64,000 nt of DNA, from positions 1 through 64,000 of the forward strand of contig JAEZFD010000061.1 of NCBI GenBank assembly GCA_023417655.1. Direction: 5' to 3'. Made by a program: the position numbers and the translations under genes. The DNA is from Planctomycetota bacterium (GTDB lineage: Bacteria > Planctomycetota > Planctomycetia > Planctomycetales > Planctomycetaceae). Positions 17,701 to 25,890 of the stretch are shown piece after piece. A model generated the notes under the pieces. It searched no databases. It saw only the letters and a program-made list of their open reading frames with translations, and had not been told where the DNA came from. Numbering within the stretch: the first letter of the stretch is position 1; each line of letters begins with the position of its first letter.

Positions 17701-19015
17701 CCTGCTGGAGGCGTCGGACTTGAGCGTTCACGGCTGAGACCTGTTCATACAGCTGGGAACCGTTCCCGTAGGCGGTGTCGAAGTCCTTCGGATCGCTTGG
17801 ATCCCGATTCAGCAGCACGAGGATTCGCTGGATCATCGCCGAGGAAGGATTCTTGAGTTCCCCCGGGTATCGGTTGATGGAGCGAGCCCGATTCAGAGCT
17901 TGTGTCAGACTGTTTTTACGGGCGTTCTCGCCAGCGGTTCGATCGGTCCCGGCGATTTCCAGAGCCCGACACATTTCCCATTCGATCCCCATTCCGACGT
18001 CCGTGCGAACGCGATCACGATTCGCTTTCATCCATGTGTCGGCTTCCTGAATCACGAGCTGATGATCATTCCGGATCGGGGTATTCAAACAGATCAGGCG
18101 AAAACGAAGTGCCCGATCCCGAAGATTTCGCATTGTGGGTGTGGAACCATCGTGCTCCAGAATTTCGCCATAGATCCCGAGTGCAATCCGGATTCCTTCG
18201 GCATCGCCCTGTTCCTCGAAGCACTTCCCCTGCCAGATTCGAGCGAACAGCCCGCCGATCTGACTGCGGTATTGCTGGTGAATCGCTTCAAAGGCGACGG
18301 CGGCATCCTGCAGAAATCGTTTTCGCTCAGGGGACGTCTTGCCGTACGTCTGCGCTTCCCAATAAATGCACTGGGCCAGATCGAGTTGCGAGCGGATGAA
18401 GTGTTCCTCGGCAGCGTCGCGAGCGGCGCGTTCTGCTTTCTGATCTTCTGGGATATATGCCGGAAAAGCCTTCCAGACCGTCTGATGCTGTGTCTTGGCC
18501 TCTTCGAAGATCTTGCGGGCGTCGGCGATCGCTTTTCGGGCGGAAGCTCGATACTTCTCCTTGACGCCATCGTTTGAGGGCTTTTCACTGTCCCAGATGT
18601 CGACCTTGGCACGCTCGAGCAGAATCTGGCCTCGGGCAGTGTTGGCCTGTCCTGCGAGAGGATGCTTCGGATCTGACTTCACGAACTGTTCGAAGGCGGC
18701 CTGGGCGGCATCGAGCTGTTTGCGCTGAGCGTCGAGGTTTTGCAGGTTTTTGGCACCTTGCAGGAGAGTCTGGCCGCGCTCATAGGGGAGGAGCTTGGCG
18801 GTCTCTGGGGGAAGCGACTTGTTGGCTTCCTGCTGTTCCAGATAAAACAGGGCGGAGTCGTAATATCCCCGATCCCGCAGACCGTTGAGGAACTCCATCA
18901 CCGGCTCTGCAGCAACGGCAGGGTGACCGAGAAGTCCGAGGATGATGACGACACTCCATGCCGCTAAAGATCGCTGGCCGCGTGTCGTAACTCGCTTTTT
19001 GTATGAACACTGCAT
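14783..19015 (-). CDS. Giant exported TPR-type protein with transmembrane segment and Ala/Pro-rich tail
   Basis: 1410 residues from ATG 19015, chosen because it gives a clean signal peptide (SLAAWSVVIILGLLGHPAVA); ribosome-binding sequence is weak. About 1080 residues of helical, TPR-like repeats follow, for example AQAAFEQFVKSDPKHPLAGQ and KAEQVILDVLKSNPNAPDAQ. A single transmembrane helix (SGMIWFVLILIATLGGVGFWYW) lies near residue 1120. The last 290 residues are low-complexity A/P/K/V (many 'AAPKP', 'KPAP' blocks). With a cleaved signal peptide, the repeats would be periplasmic and the Ala/Pro tail cytoplasmic. Low-complexity DNA between 14800 and 15450 encodes the tail. No known family name recognised; likely partner of the gene at 13596-14669. 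Confidence 0.85.
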   Translation of the reverse strand: MQCSYKKRVTTRGQRSLAAWSVVIILGLLGHPAVAAEPVMEFLNGLRDRGYYDSALFYLEQQEANKSLPPETAKLLPYERGQTLLQGAKNLQNLDAQRKQLDAAQAAFEQFVKSDPKHPLAGQANTARGQILLERAKVDIWDSEKPSNDGVKEKYRASARKAIADARKIFEEAKTQHQTVWKAFPAYIPEDQKAERAARDAAEEHFIRSQLDLAQCIYWEAQTYGKTSPERKRFLQDAAVAFEAIHQQYRSQIGGLFARIWQGKCFEEQGDAEGIRIALGIYGEILEHDGSTPTMRNLRDRALRFRLICLNTPIRNDHQLVIQEADTWMKANRDRVRTDVGMGIEWEMCRALEIAGTDRTAGENARKNSLTQALNRARSINRYPGELKNPSSAMIQRILVLLNRDPSDPKDFDTAYGNGSQLYEQVSAVNAQVRRLQQERKDKEARAQYDTLIGTAGEMTRMYDLAIRLATTNTDPNLVNIARLRLAYGYLLQKRPFEAAIIAEDQILRHSGDNATLAQEAGFLLMAAYDHAYGDAPENNRQFEEQQVVAAANLLCERWPESDRANDARNTVAKIYWNNNDFLTAADWWLKIPKGTSQYADAQVRAGKAFWRQYVTSAALPEAERASVDDLNKWKTAAITHLTIGLDEAEKNIPDDAPFPDDLVGAKLTMVNIRNLDGLYQQKDPKGPPGSLDLLLKDPHSVLKEVDLPKGEKRPTDPSKAKSRQMASFAYQQLLRAYVGIKNLDEARKARVKLEEVAAGGDEAALTQVFVEFGQELERELERLRASGDKKRLDDVRTGFESFLNDLFNRKEGQTMYSLLWIGETFNSLADGSTDDPSKAADFYQKAAGAYQAIVDNAAKDPAFATPQQIIASKLRMVNCLRNQKDFTKAEQVILDVLKSNPNAPDAQFEAARLYQAWAKADGNAEKFNVALYGKKEGQNIWGWTYTAQSLQQALFRNKEERIEQLHFDARYFQAEAEKEFGLSLSDPKESRMHLDRALANINSFQRVSKRWPDEQYTRFNGLYKDVLKDLGEPVVDLPRELASTEPSKEMKAALNEVNPPVDAPAAAQSAPKVEAPPAEASNSGMIWFVLILIATLGGVGFWYWHQSKNVFKPKLTIDAGDDAAIVSSMAANAAGGTSAGIPGEFGPPVMGAARSNGHGHGNAPRGPAGPAFPGFGDGDSLTTSSPHVTTPVAAPIAAATKASAAKPVAKAPVAKPIAAERPAAPKAPAATVNPVAAPKPVAAPVKAPNAAPAPKPAQAASPAAPAQPKPAAPVPVAKPAPAAAAPKVANPTPVKPAQPKPQAAAPQPAAPKPLADNPFSPKPAAGAPAPAPIPPGLKKAASPSKPAPAAPAAPAAPVSKQTPAAAKPAAKPAAKPAEDNPFPFGNPLPPPAAKPASKPAKLPPDNPFA

Positions 19016-19381
19016 AATAGGCGACTGCCAGCTGCAAAGGAGTGCGTGCGGAATTTCCAGGGATGAGTGCAAAGCTTCAAAAACGGGCTTCGCGAAGAAT
19101 TTCAACTCCCCGGAACAATTGTGAGCGGATCAGGCTACGTATCGAAGATCGTTTCACTTTACAATTTTATTCGATTGAAATTCAAATCACAGGAGGAATG
19201 AGTCACCGCCAAACTCAAGGCGCCCGCGGGCCAGGAGGATTCTCCTGCCGACAGTCCGTTTCCGGTTGGAGGCGTCAAAATGAGAAAGGGGGGTGGCTTT
19301 CCGTGATTTGCAGCGGAGAGCGGGACTCTTCAAGCCCCGGAATGAATTCCGGATTTTCTTTCCCTGCAGGAGGCAGCGTTG
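19016..19381. other. Divergent intergenic region
   Basis: 366 nt between the giant TPR gene and the divergently transcribed squalene/phytoene synthase gene, so promoters for both should lie here. The only feature I can point to is the strong AGGAGG at 19369-19374 serving the plus-strand gene. No RNA gene or convincing promoter pair was recognised. Confidence 0.5.
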
Positions 19382-20233
19382 ATGTCATCCGTTCTTCCGT
19401 TCTCTTATGACTACTGCGAACGGCTCACCCGGAAGAGTAAAAGCAGTTTTTTCTTCGCCTTTCGGGCGTTGCCTCGCGAGAAGTTCCGCGAGATGTGCGT
19501 GCTTTACGCTTTCATGCGACGTACCGATGATCTCGGGGATGATCCTGCCCTCGCCATGTCGCAGCGACTGCAGAAACTGTCCGCCTGGGAAGAAGATTTC
19601 CGTCGGGCACTTGCAGGCGAACAGATCCCGGATCCGATTCTCACGGCCATGACGCATGTTGTGCAGCGAAGAGAAATTCCTCCTGATTACCTGCTCGAGG
19701 TGATCAAGGGAGTTCGCACTGATCTGGAACCTCACGAGTTTCGGAACTTCGCAGAGCTGGAGGCATATTGCTATCAGGTCGCCGGAGTTGTGGGGCTGGC
19801 CTGTCTGCGGATCTGGGGCTTTAAAGGTGAAGAACCTCGAGAGCCGGCTCTGGCCTGCGGCCTCGCGTTTCAGATCACGAACATTCTGCGCGATTTAAAG
19901 GAAGATGCCGGGAACGGGCGCCTTTATCTTCCCCTCGATGAATTATCTCAGTTTGGCTATTCCCGATCCGACCTGCAGAACGGACTCCGGAATCAGGCTT
20001 TTCAGGATCTGATGCGATTTCAGGTCGAACGCGCGCGAGCGTATTACGAACAATCCTGGCCGCTCAGGGAACAGCTGACCCCGGAAGGCGCGAAAATCTT
20101 CTGCGGCCTGCATGAACTGTATTGGTCGCTTTTGAAGGAGATCGAAGCCGCTGACTACGACATCTTTTCCCGCAGAATCACTCTGCCATTCTGGAAGAAA
20201 GCATCTGTCGCTTTGAAGAGTCTCCTGCCGTAG
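19382..20233 (+). CDS. Squalene/phytoene synthase family protein (HpnD-like)
   Basis: Head-to-head prenyl transferase. 283 residues from ATG 19382, eight bases after AGGAGG; a TTG three bases earlier is not needed. The two Asp-rich motifs that bind diphosphate via magnesium are DDLGDD (in YAFMRRTDDLGDD) and DLKED (in QITNILRDLKEDAGNGRLYLP). The first reads DDLGD where most relatives have DDIAD. The overall pattern is closest to HpnD/CrtB-type enzymes, which make presqualene or phytoene diphosphate for hopanoids or carotenoids. No hpnC, hpnE or carotenoid gene is in the window, so the product cannot be fixed. It is monocistronic. Confidence 0.88.
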   Translation: MSSVLPFSYDYCERLTRKSKSSFFFAFRALPREKFREMCVLYAFMRRTDDLGDDPALAMSQRLQKLSAWEEDFRRALAGEQIPDPILTAMTHVVQRREIPPDYLLEVIKGVRTDLEPHEFRNFAELEAYCYQVAGVVGLACLRIWGFKGEEPREPALACGLAFQITNILRDLKEDAGNGRLYLPLDELSQFGYSRSDLQNGLRNQAFQDLMRFQVERARAYYEQSWPLREQLTPEGAKIFCGLHELYWSLLKEIEAADYDIFSRRITLPFWKKASVALKSLLP

Positions 20234-20373
20234 GGAGCTTCTCCTTTTCACTTCCGGGCGGCTAACCGGATCAAACTGGAACAGCGATTGCTTTCTCCCC
20301 TTCTAAACAGTTTTGACTTTTGATCTGCCCGTCCTTGCCACGCGAAAATGAGTCTTTCGTCAACCGAAAGGCG

Positions 20374-20409
20374 CGCTGCGCGAGCAGACGGGAGGGCAAA
20401 CTGCTCTAA
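20374..20409. repeat. Dispersed 36-nt element, copy 1
   Basis: CGCTGCGC, two variable bases, GCAGAC, six variable bases, then GCAAACTGCTCTAA. The same arrangement, with identical spacing, recurs at 53145-53180, and the final 14-nt block recurs with one change at 28226-28239. This copy lies about 140 nt after the squalene-synthase-like gene and 43 nt before the ferritin-fold gene. Confidence 0.75.
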
Positions 20410-20451
20410 ACCCATTTCGACTCAAATGAGTCAACGTTTAGGAGAGATGCA

Positions 20452-20979
20452 ATGGCTATGACATCGTTGCAAGATGCCTTTATTGATGAGCTTCGCGACA
20501 TTCTGAGTGCTGAAAAGCAACTGACCAAAGCGCTTCCAAAAATGGCGAAGCATGCCAGTAGCGATAAATTGCGAATGGCACTCCAGAACCATCTGGAAGA
20601 AACTCAGAACCAGATCTCCCGTCTGGAGCAAGTGTTCGAGCTATTCGAACTGACTCCACGGGCGAAGAAATGCGAAGCGATGGCCGGTCTGCTGGAAGAA
20701 GGGCAGTCACTCCTCGAAGAAGACGCCGATCCAGACGTCAAAGACGCCCTGATTATCGCAGCGGCTCAGAAGGTTGAGCACTACGAAATCGCAACTTACG
20801 GTACGCTCCGGACTTGGGCAGAACTGATGTCCTGTAGCGAAGCAGCCGACCTGTTGCAGGAAACGCTCGATGAAGAAGGGAATGCAGATTCCCTGCTGAC
20901 CGAACTTTCGAAGACGATCAATGTCGAAGCCCTCGAAGAAGTCGGTGCTGGCGCGGAAGAAGAAGAGGAAGAAGAGTAA
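20452..20979 (+). CDS. YciE/DUF892 ferritin-like domain protein
   Basis: 175 residues; AGGAGAG lies five bases before ATG 20452. The domain begins at once with SLQDAFIDELRDILSAEKQLTKALPKMAKHA, the DUF892 signature, followed by HLEETQNQISRLEQVFE and HYEIATYGTLRTWAEL; the E/H residues in these helices (E13, E20, E50, H109, E111 region) are the usual metal ligands of the ferritin-like four-helix bundle. It ends with an acidic tail of Glu residues. Family members are stress-associated in enterobacteria (YciE/YciF), but their reaction is not established. Soluble and monocistronic, with a 218-nt leader that includes the dispersed element at 20374-20409. Confidence 0.93.
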   Translation: MAMTSLQDAFIDELRDILSAEKQLTKALPKMAKHASSDKLRMALQNHLEETQNQISRLEQVFELFELTPRAKKCEAMAGLLEEGQSLLEEDADPDVKDALIIAAAQKVEHYEIATYGTLRTWAELMSCSEAADLLQETLDEEGNADSLLTELSKTINVEALEEVGAGAEEEEEEE

Positions 20980-21035
20980 TTCTTACTCTTCCGATTGCCA
21001 GGAAGCAAAAATCTGACCTGTACTGAAAAGAAAAG

Positions 21036-21108
21036 AGCGGGTGACCGGGCTCGAACCGGCTACCTCCAGCTTGGGAAGCTAGCGCTCTGCCAAATGAGCT
21101 ACACCCGC
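21036..21108 (-). tRNA. tRNA-Gly (anticodon CCC)
   Basis: Read on the minus strand: acceptor GCGGGTG (21108-21102) pairs with CACCCGC (21043-21037); D-arm GCTC...GAGC; anticodon stem CTAGC/GCTGG around the loop TTCCCAA giving anticodon CCC; T-arm GCCGG-TTCGAGC-CCGGT. The discriminator base is T and no CCA is encoded. It stands alone between plus-strand protein genes. Confidence 0.95.
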
Positions 21109-21659
21109 TGACCTGCCAAGGGCAGTGCGGGGGAATTGTGACGAGCGACGTGCCTCAAATCAACCCCGGATATTTCGGAATTCGGGCCTATCAGGACGGG
21201 TGAGCGCACGTCTGACTTCGAGATCACGTGACGGAGTGCGTCCGCCGGAGTCAAAATCGGACGAGTTTTTTTGACCCGGGAAATCAGGAAGAGGCTGTTT
21301 CTTTATTGAGCTGGTCTGACTGGTCATTGATCGTCATTCCAGCTTGGGGATAATGGGGTTTGGTGCGGCCGCGCTGAATCACATTGATGGTGAATTCTCT
21401 CTGCGGGCCCTATTTGGGAACCTTGCAGGGCAGATGAGAATTCCTGGCGCCTTTCCTAATTTCCCGGGGAATTTTCTTTCGGTGTCCGGGCTTCAAAAAG
21501 CACAACGACGGTCGCCGGTGCGGCTGTTTCCCGGACAATTCTCTGGTCACCGCCATTCTCGGGCGGTACGATAAATCTCTCTCCTCAATACCGCCTTGGG
21601 AGTGACGCGCCATCACCCGGCTCTCTCCCCCTTCCTCGCCATCGGGTTGTCGTTCACTT
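21109..21659. other. Intergenic region with no recognised feature
   Basis: 551 nt between the minus-strand tRNA-Gly and the DUF1592 gene. It must hold the tRNA promoter at its left end and the promoter of the DUF1592/DUF1552 pair at its right end. I see no convincing open frame, RNA gene or terminator. Confidence 0.4.
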
Positions 21660-24128
21660 ATGCCCTCTGTGACACCCATTCCTGAATTGCGAATTGGCCA
21701 TCCGTCAAGTCGCTGCCATTCTCAAGTTGCTGCCGCTTGGCTCAGCGCTCTTGTGATGCTTGCGGTGTTGGCGAGTCCAGTTCCCCTCTCTGCTGAATCA
21801 GTCAAGAAGGCCAATCCTCCGGCTCATGCATTCCTCACAGAACATTGCTCCTCATGCCATGAAGGGGCCGAGGCGTCGGGGGGGCTGAACCTCGAGAAGT
21901 TGCAGTCGGATCTTGATGATCCTGCGACCGAAGCACACTGGATTCGAATCTATGACCGGATTCAGTCAGGAGAAATGCCGCCGCCTGAAGACGGAAAACT
22001 TCCTCAGTCCGTCACCGGGCCGTTCCTGGATTCGGTGACCAGTTGGCTGACTGAACATCAGAAGCGACAGATTGCAAAATCGGGACGGGTTCACGGTCGC
22101 CGGCTCACGAATCGCGAACTCGAGCGAACGTTGCAGGATCTGCTAGGAATCGACATCCCGTTACTGGAGCATTTTCCGGAAGAACCACAACGGTCCGAAT
22201 TCTCGACGATGCCAATTGGGCAATCAATCTCCCATTTCGACGTAGAGAGACATCTGGCCGTGGTCGACATCGCTCTTGATGAGGCGTTCCGTCGTGCTCT
22301 GAGCCGCCCCTTCGTTTATGACAAAGAGTTTGAGGCCCGACAGATCGCTCGATCTAATCCGAAAGCATTCAATCGCGAACCTGAGATGCTGAACGGCAAG
22401 GCCGTCATCTGGTCGGCGGGAGTCATCTATTATGGCCGAACTCCCGTCACGACCGCTCCCGAAGATGGCTGGTACCGATTTCGGCTGACAATTTCTGGCC
22501 TCAATCTTCCGAAGACCGGAGGCGTCTGGACGACGGTCTATCAGGGGCCGTGTGTTTCCAGCGCTCCACTTCTCACCTGGGTAACCGCGATCGAAGCTGA
22601 AGAAAAGCCGAAGACAGTTGAGTTTGAGACCTATATGACGAAAGGTCACATGCTCGAGATTCGGCCCGGCGACATCACTCTCAAGCGGGGACGCTTCGGT
22701 GGTCAGGTTGGCGCCGGGGAAGGAGAACCACAGAACGTCCCGGGCATCGCGATGGAACATCTCACAATGGAGAAGTTCCATCGTGGACCTGATGACGCTG
22801 AGATCCGCCAACGCCTCTTCGGCGACATCAAGCTGAACGAGGTGCCGCTCAGTCAGTCTCAAAAGTCCCGATCGCTCCAGAAGATTCAGTGGAGTGTCGA
22901 CTCAAAGGGAGTGACCCCTGAACAAGTGGACGCGTTGCTGGTTTCAATGGCCTCGCGTGCGTTTCGCCGCCCCGTTGAAGCCTCAGAGATTCAGAAATAT
23001 TGCGACCTGGCTCGCAGCGTCTTGCAACGGGACCGCGATGTCGTGGCCGCTCTTAGGGCGGGATATCGTGCTCTGTTGTGCTCTCCCCGATTTCTCTATG
23101 TGAATGAATCGCCCGGGAAACTTGATTCCTACGAACTTGCCTCCCGGCTCAGTTATTTTCTCACCGGCAGTCTCCCGGATCAGGAACTTCAGCAGCTTGC
23201 AGAGACGGACTCTCTGCGAAACCCTGACGTGATTTCTGGTCAGGTGGAACGATTGCTCACGGGTGAGTCCGGCCGAAGGTTCCTCAAAGATTTTGCAGCG
23301 GAATGGCTGGAACTCAACCAGATTGATTTCACCCAGCCGGACCGCAGGCTCTTCCCGGACTTCGACAAGATCGTCGAGAACTCGATGCTGGAGGAAACGC
23401 ATCTGTTCCTTGAGCAGATGCTGAAAGAGAACCAGAACGTCAGTGGTCTCGTCAATGCGAAGCAGACCTGGCTCAATAGTCGGCTTGCCCGTTATTACGG
23501 AATCACGGATGTCGAAGGGGATCAGATGCGGCTGGTCTCGTTGAAGCCGGAATCAAGTCGGGCGGGACTGCTCACTCATGGATCCGTGTTGAAGGTGACA
23601 GCAAACGGAACCTCAACATCTCCGGTTCTTCGCGGAGTCTGGGTGGCCCGACGCATTCTGGGGGACAGCATTCCGCCTCCCCCTGAGAACGTGCCTGCCG
23701 TTGAACCGGATACGCGGGGTTCAACGACAATTCGGGAACTGCTGGAAAAGCATCGTGCCGATGTCTCTTGTGCCAGCTGCCACCGGAAGATTGATCCCCC
23801 CGGTTTCGCTCTTGAGAATTATGATGCAGGGGGGAAGTGGCGCGACCGATATGGTCCCAAGGGGGCGAAGATCGATCCCTCTTCTCAACTGTTAACGGGT
23901 GAGAAGTTCCGTGACTTGAAGGCCTTCCAAACGCTGGTCGCATCGCGGCCGGAGATGCTTGCCCGAAATCTCGCCGAAAAGCTCGTGACTTACGGAACCG
24001 GTGCCCCGATCGCGTTTTCAGAGCGTTCTGAACTGGATCGAATTGTCTCTGAAGCGGCGAAGGACGACTACGGGTTCCGGTCGATCGTTCATGCGGTGAT
24101 CGCGAGTCCACTGTTTCTGCAAAAGTAA
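21660..24128 (+). CDS. DUF1592-type planctomycete cytochrome c domain protein
   Basis: 822 residues. After an N-terminal hydrophobic export segment (AAWLSALVMLAVLASPVPLSA, about 25-45) comes a c-type heme motif CSSCH (63-67) in HAFLTEHCSSCHEGAEASGGLNL, the PSCyt1/DUF1587 start with RLTNRELERTLQDLLGIDIP, then the DUF1595/DUF1592 parts (LASRLSYFLTGSLPDQELQ), DUF1588 with a second CxxCH in VSCASCHRKIDPPGFALENY, and a final DUF1585 (ARNLAEKLVTYGTGAPIAF). This is the standard order for the family in planctomycetes. It precedes, by 28 nt, a DUF1552 gene, its usual partner. Members are exported and presumed redox-linked; substrate unknown. The ATG has no good ribosome-binding sequence, so the true start may be slightly downstream. 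Confidence 0.93.
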   Translation: MPSVTPIPELRIGHPSSRCHSQVAAAWLSALVMLAVLASPVPLSAESVKKANPPAHAFLTEHCSSCHEGAEASGGLNLEKLQSDLDDPATEAHWIRIYDRIQSGEMPPPEDGKLPQSVTGPFLDSVTSWLTEHQKRQIAKSGRVHGRRLTNRELERTLQDLLGIDIPLLEHFPEEPQRSEFSTMPIGQSISHFDVERHLAVVDIALDEAFRRALSRPFVYDKEFEARQIARSNPKAFNREPEMLNGKAVIWSAGVIYYGRTPVTTAPEDGWYRFRLTISGLNLPKTGGVWTTVYQGPCVSSAPLLTWVTAIEAEEKPKTVEFETYMTKGHMLEIRPGDITLKRGRFGGQVGAGEGEPQNVPGIAMEHLTMEKFHRGPDDAEIRQRLFGDIKLNEVPLSQSQKSRSLQKIQWSVDSKGVTPEQVDALLVSMASRAFRRPVEASEIQKYCDLARSVLQRDRDVVAALRAGYRALLCSPRFLYVNESPGKLDSYELASRLSYFLTGSLPDQELQQLAETDSLRNPDVISGQVERLLTGESGRRFLKDFAAEWLELNQIDFTQPDRRLFPDFDKIVENSMLEETHLFLEQMLKENQNVSGLVNAKQTWLNSRLARYYGITDVEGDQMRLVSLKPESSRAGLLTHGSVLKVTANGTSTSPVLRGVWVARRILGDSIPPPPENVPAVEPDTRGSTTIRELLEKHRADVSCASCHRKIDPPGFALENYDAGGKWRDRYGPKGAKIDPSSQLLTGEKFRDLKAFQTLVASRPEMLARNLAEKLVTYGTGAPIAFSERSELDRIVSEAAKDDYGFRSIVHAVIASPLFLQK

Positions 24129-24156
24129 AATCCTCGGAAGGAAAGGGGTTTCACCC

Positions 24157-25449
24157 ATGTCCGCTCCCGTTCATTTCAATTTTCAGCAGAAGCTGGATCG
24201 CCGAACATTCCTCCGTGGAGCCGGTGCTGCGATGGCGCTGCCGTGGCTGAGTGCGATGTCTCCGACGTTTGCCGCGCCGTCAGCCGAGCCTCGTCGACGC
24301 TGCTTTGTCGCGATGACTCTCGGGCTGGGGCTCCATGCCGAAAACCTGTTCCCGGAGCAGGCGGGACGCAACTACGCGCTCTCGCCTTATCTCCGTCAGT
24401 TGAGTGATCTGCGTGAGCACTTCACTGTCGTCTCGGGTTCATCACATCCCGGAGTCACGGGCGGCCATCGTGCCGAGGCCAGCATCCTTTCTGCGGCTCC
24501 GATGAGTTCGACGGCTCAGTCGAAGAACACGATCTCGATTGAACAGTTGATGGCGAAACACCTGGGCCATCAAACCCGATTCCCTTCGCTGGTGCTGGGA
24601 TTGCTGGGGACCAACAGTCCCTCGTACACCGAGAACGGATCGATGATCCCGGCGCTGACCTCGCCATCGCGTTTGTTTTCTCAGCTGTTCATCAACGACT
24701 CCGAGGCCGACCGCAGACGGCAGGCATGGCGGGCACAGGAAGGCCAGAGCATCATGGATCTGGTCGCCGATGACGCGAAGTCGCTGCAGCGTCGGCTGGG
24801 GGCAGGGGACCGGGATCGACTCGATGCCTACTTCACGAGCGTTCGTGAACTCGAGCATCGTCTCGTTCAGTCAGAGGCCTGGGTCCATCGCCCGAAGCCG
24901 GTTGTCAACGTCAAGCAGCCTGTTGATATCAGCAGCATGGCGGACGTAGTCGCGAGACAGCGTCTGATGAGTGACATGGTCCGGCTCGCGCTCTCGACCG
25001 ATTCCAGTCGCTTCGTCTCACTTCACTTCGGCGCACCCGGCGCGGTTCCCCCGATTGAAGGAGTCGATCAGGGATACCACGCTCTGAGCCACCATGGAAA
25101 AGAAGAGGAGAAGCTGGAGCAGCTCGCCCTGATCGAAAGTGAAGTCGTTCGTGCCTGGGGAGACTTCCTGCGTGAACTGAAGAAGACCGACGATGCCGGC
25201 GGCAACTTGCTCGATACGACCTCAGTGCTGCTCACCAGCAACCTGGGTAACGCGTCGAACCATGATAACCGCAACATGCCAGTACTGCTGGCAGGCGGGG
25301 GATTCCGTCATGGTCAGCACCTCGCGTTCGACCGAACGAAGAACTATCCGCTCTCGAATCTCTTCGTCTCACTGCTGCAGCGAACAGGTCTGGAAGTCGA
25401 TTCCTTCTCCACCGGGAAATCGACGATGACCGGGCTGGAGTTCACGTAG
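24157..25449 (+). CDS. DUF1552 exported protein
   Basis: 430 residues; GGAAAGG lies upstream of the ATG. The N-terminus has a twin-arginine-like signal, DRRTFLRGAGAAMALPWLSAM, indicating folded export. The body is a DUF1552 domain with GLHAENLFPEQAG, HPGVTGGHRAE, SIEQLMAKHLG and the C-terminal TSNLGNASNHDNRNMPVLLAGGGFRHGQHLAF, reminiscent of the sulfatase/DUF1501 fold. It follows the DUF1592 gene by 28 nt, the canonical planctomycete two-gene operon. The likely role is extracytoplasmic, with the cytochrome partner; the reaction is not known. Confidence 0.93.
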   Translation: MSAPVHFNFQQKLDRRTFLRGAGAAMALPWLSAMSPTFAAPSAEPRRRCFVAMTLGLGLHAENLFPEQAGRNYALSPYLRQLSDLREHFTVVSGSSHPGVTGGHRAEASILSAAPMSSTAQSKNTISIEQLMAKHLGHQTRFPSLVLGLLGTNSPSYTENGSMIPALTSPSRLFSQLFINDSEADRRRQAWRAQEGQSIMDLVADDAKSLQRRLGAGDRDRLDAYFTSVRELEHRLVQSEAWVHRPKPVVNVKQPVDISSMADVVARQRLMSDMVRLALSTDSSRFVSLHFGAPGAVPPIEGVDQGYHALSHHGKEEEKLEQLALIESEVVRAWGDFLRELKKTDDAGGNLLDTTSVLLTSNLGNASNHDNRNMPVLLAGGGFRHGQHLAFDRTKNYPLSNLFVSLLQRTGLEVDSFSTGKSTMTGLEFT

Positions 25450-25527
25450 ACTTCGCGGTGAAGGAAATGCCGGTTTGTCTCAAAGGTCTCACAGCTTGAG
25501 CTGAAGGACTAAGGAGACAGGCCCTGG

Positions 25528-25809
25528 TCAGACGGTCGCTGCATCGCACGAAAATTTCCGAATCAGAAAGAACGGCAAGCCCGTCACGGCAGCAACGGGA
25601 ATTGCCAGCAGTGCTCCGATGACCAACATCGGTGGACCCCAACCCAGGTTCACCTGCCAGTTCACAAGCCACGCTTCGTGGAGCAGACTGAGTCCTGAAG
25701 TGGTAACGGAAGCCACGACGATGCACAGGCCGTAGCGGCGACTGACACTGTGCATCACCGCCGCAATCAGCGCGACGAAAAGCAGGTATTCCGGAATGCC
25801 GTTCCACAT
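25528..25809 (-). CDS. Small membrane protein
   Basis: 93 residues with three predicted hydrophobic helices: YLLFVALIAAVMHSV (8-22), CIVVASVTTSGLSLL (29-43), and PMLVIGALLAIPVAAVTGLPFFLI (60-83). There is no recognised domain. It begins 81 nt after the accC stop on the same strand and could be the last gene of the pepP-accB-accC transcript. Coding status rests on the clean membrane-protein composition and the lack of a better frame on either strand. Confidence 0.65.
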   Translation of the reverse strand: MWNGIPEYLLFVALIAAVMHSVSRRYGLCIVVASVTTSGLSLLHEAWLVNWQVNLGWGPPMLVIGALLAIPVAAVTGLPFFLIRKFSCDAATV

Positions 25810-25890
25810 GGCGCGATCCCGACTGAAACCAAGAGTTCCCGTTCGATCAACTCGACGACTTGTTCTCAGGGACCGGGCTCGACACAGGTC

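Noticed and set aside
19117..19130. AATTGTGAGCGGAT, identical to part of the E. coli lac operator
   Set aside because: Only the left part matches; the symmetric half is missing, and no LacI-type gene is in the window, so it is treated as coincidence.
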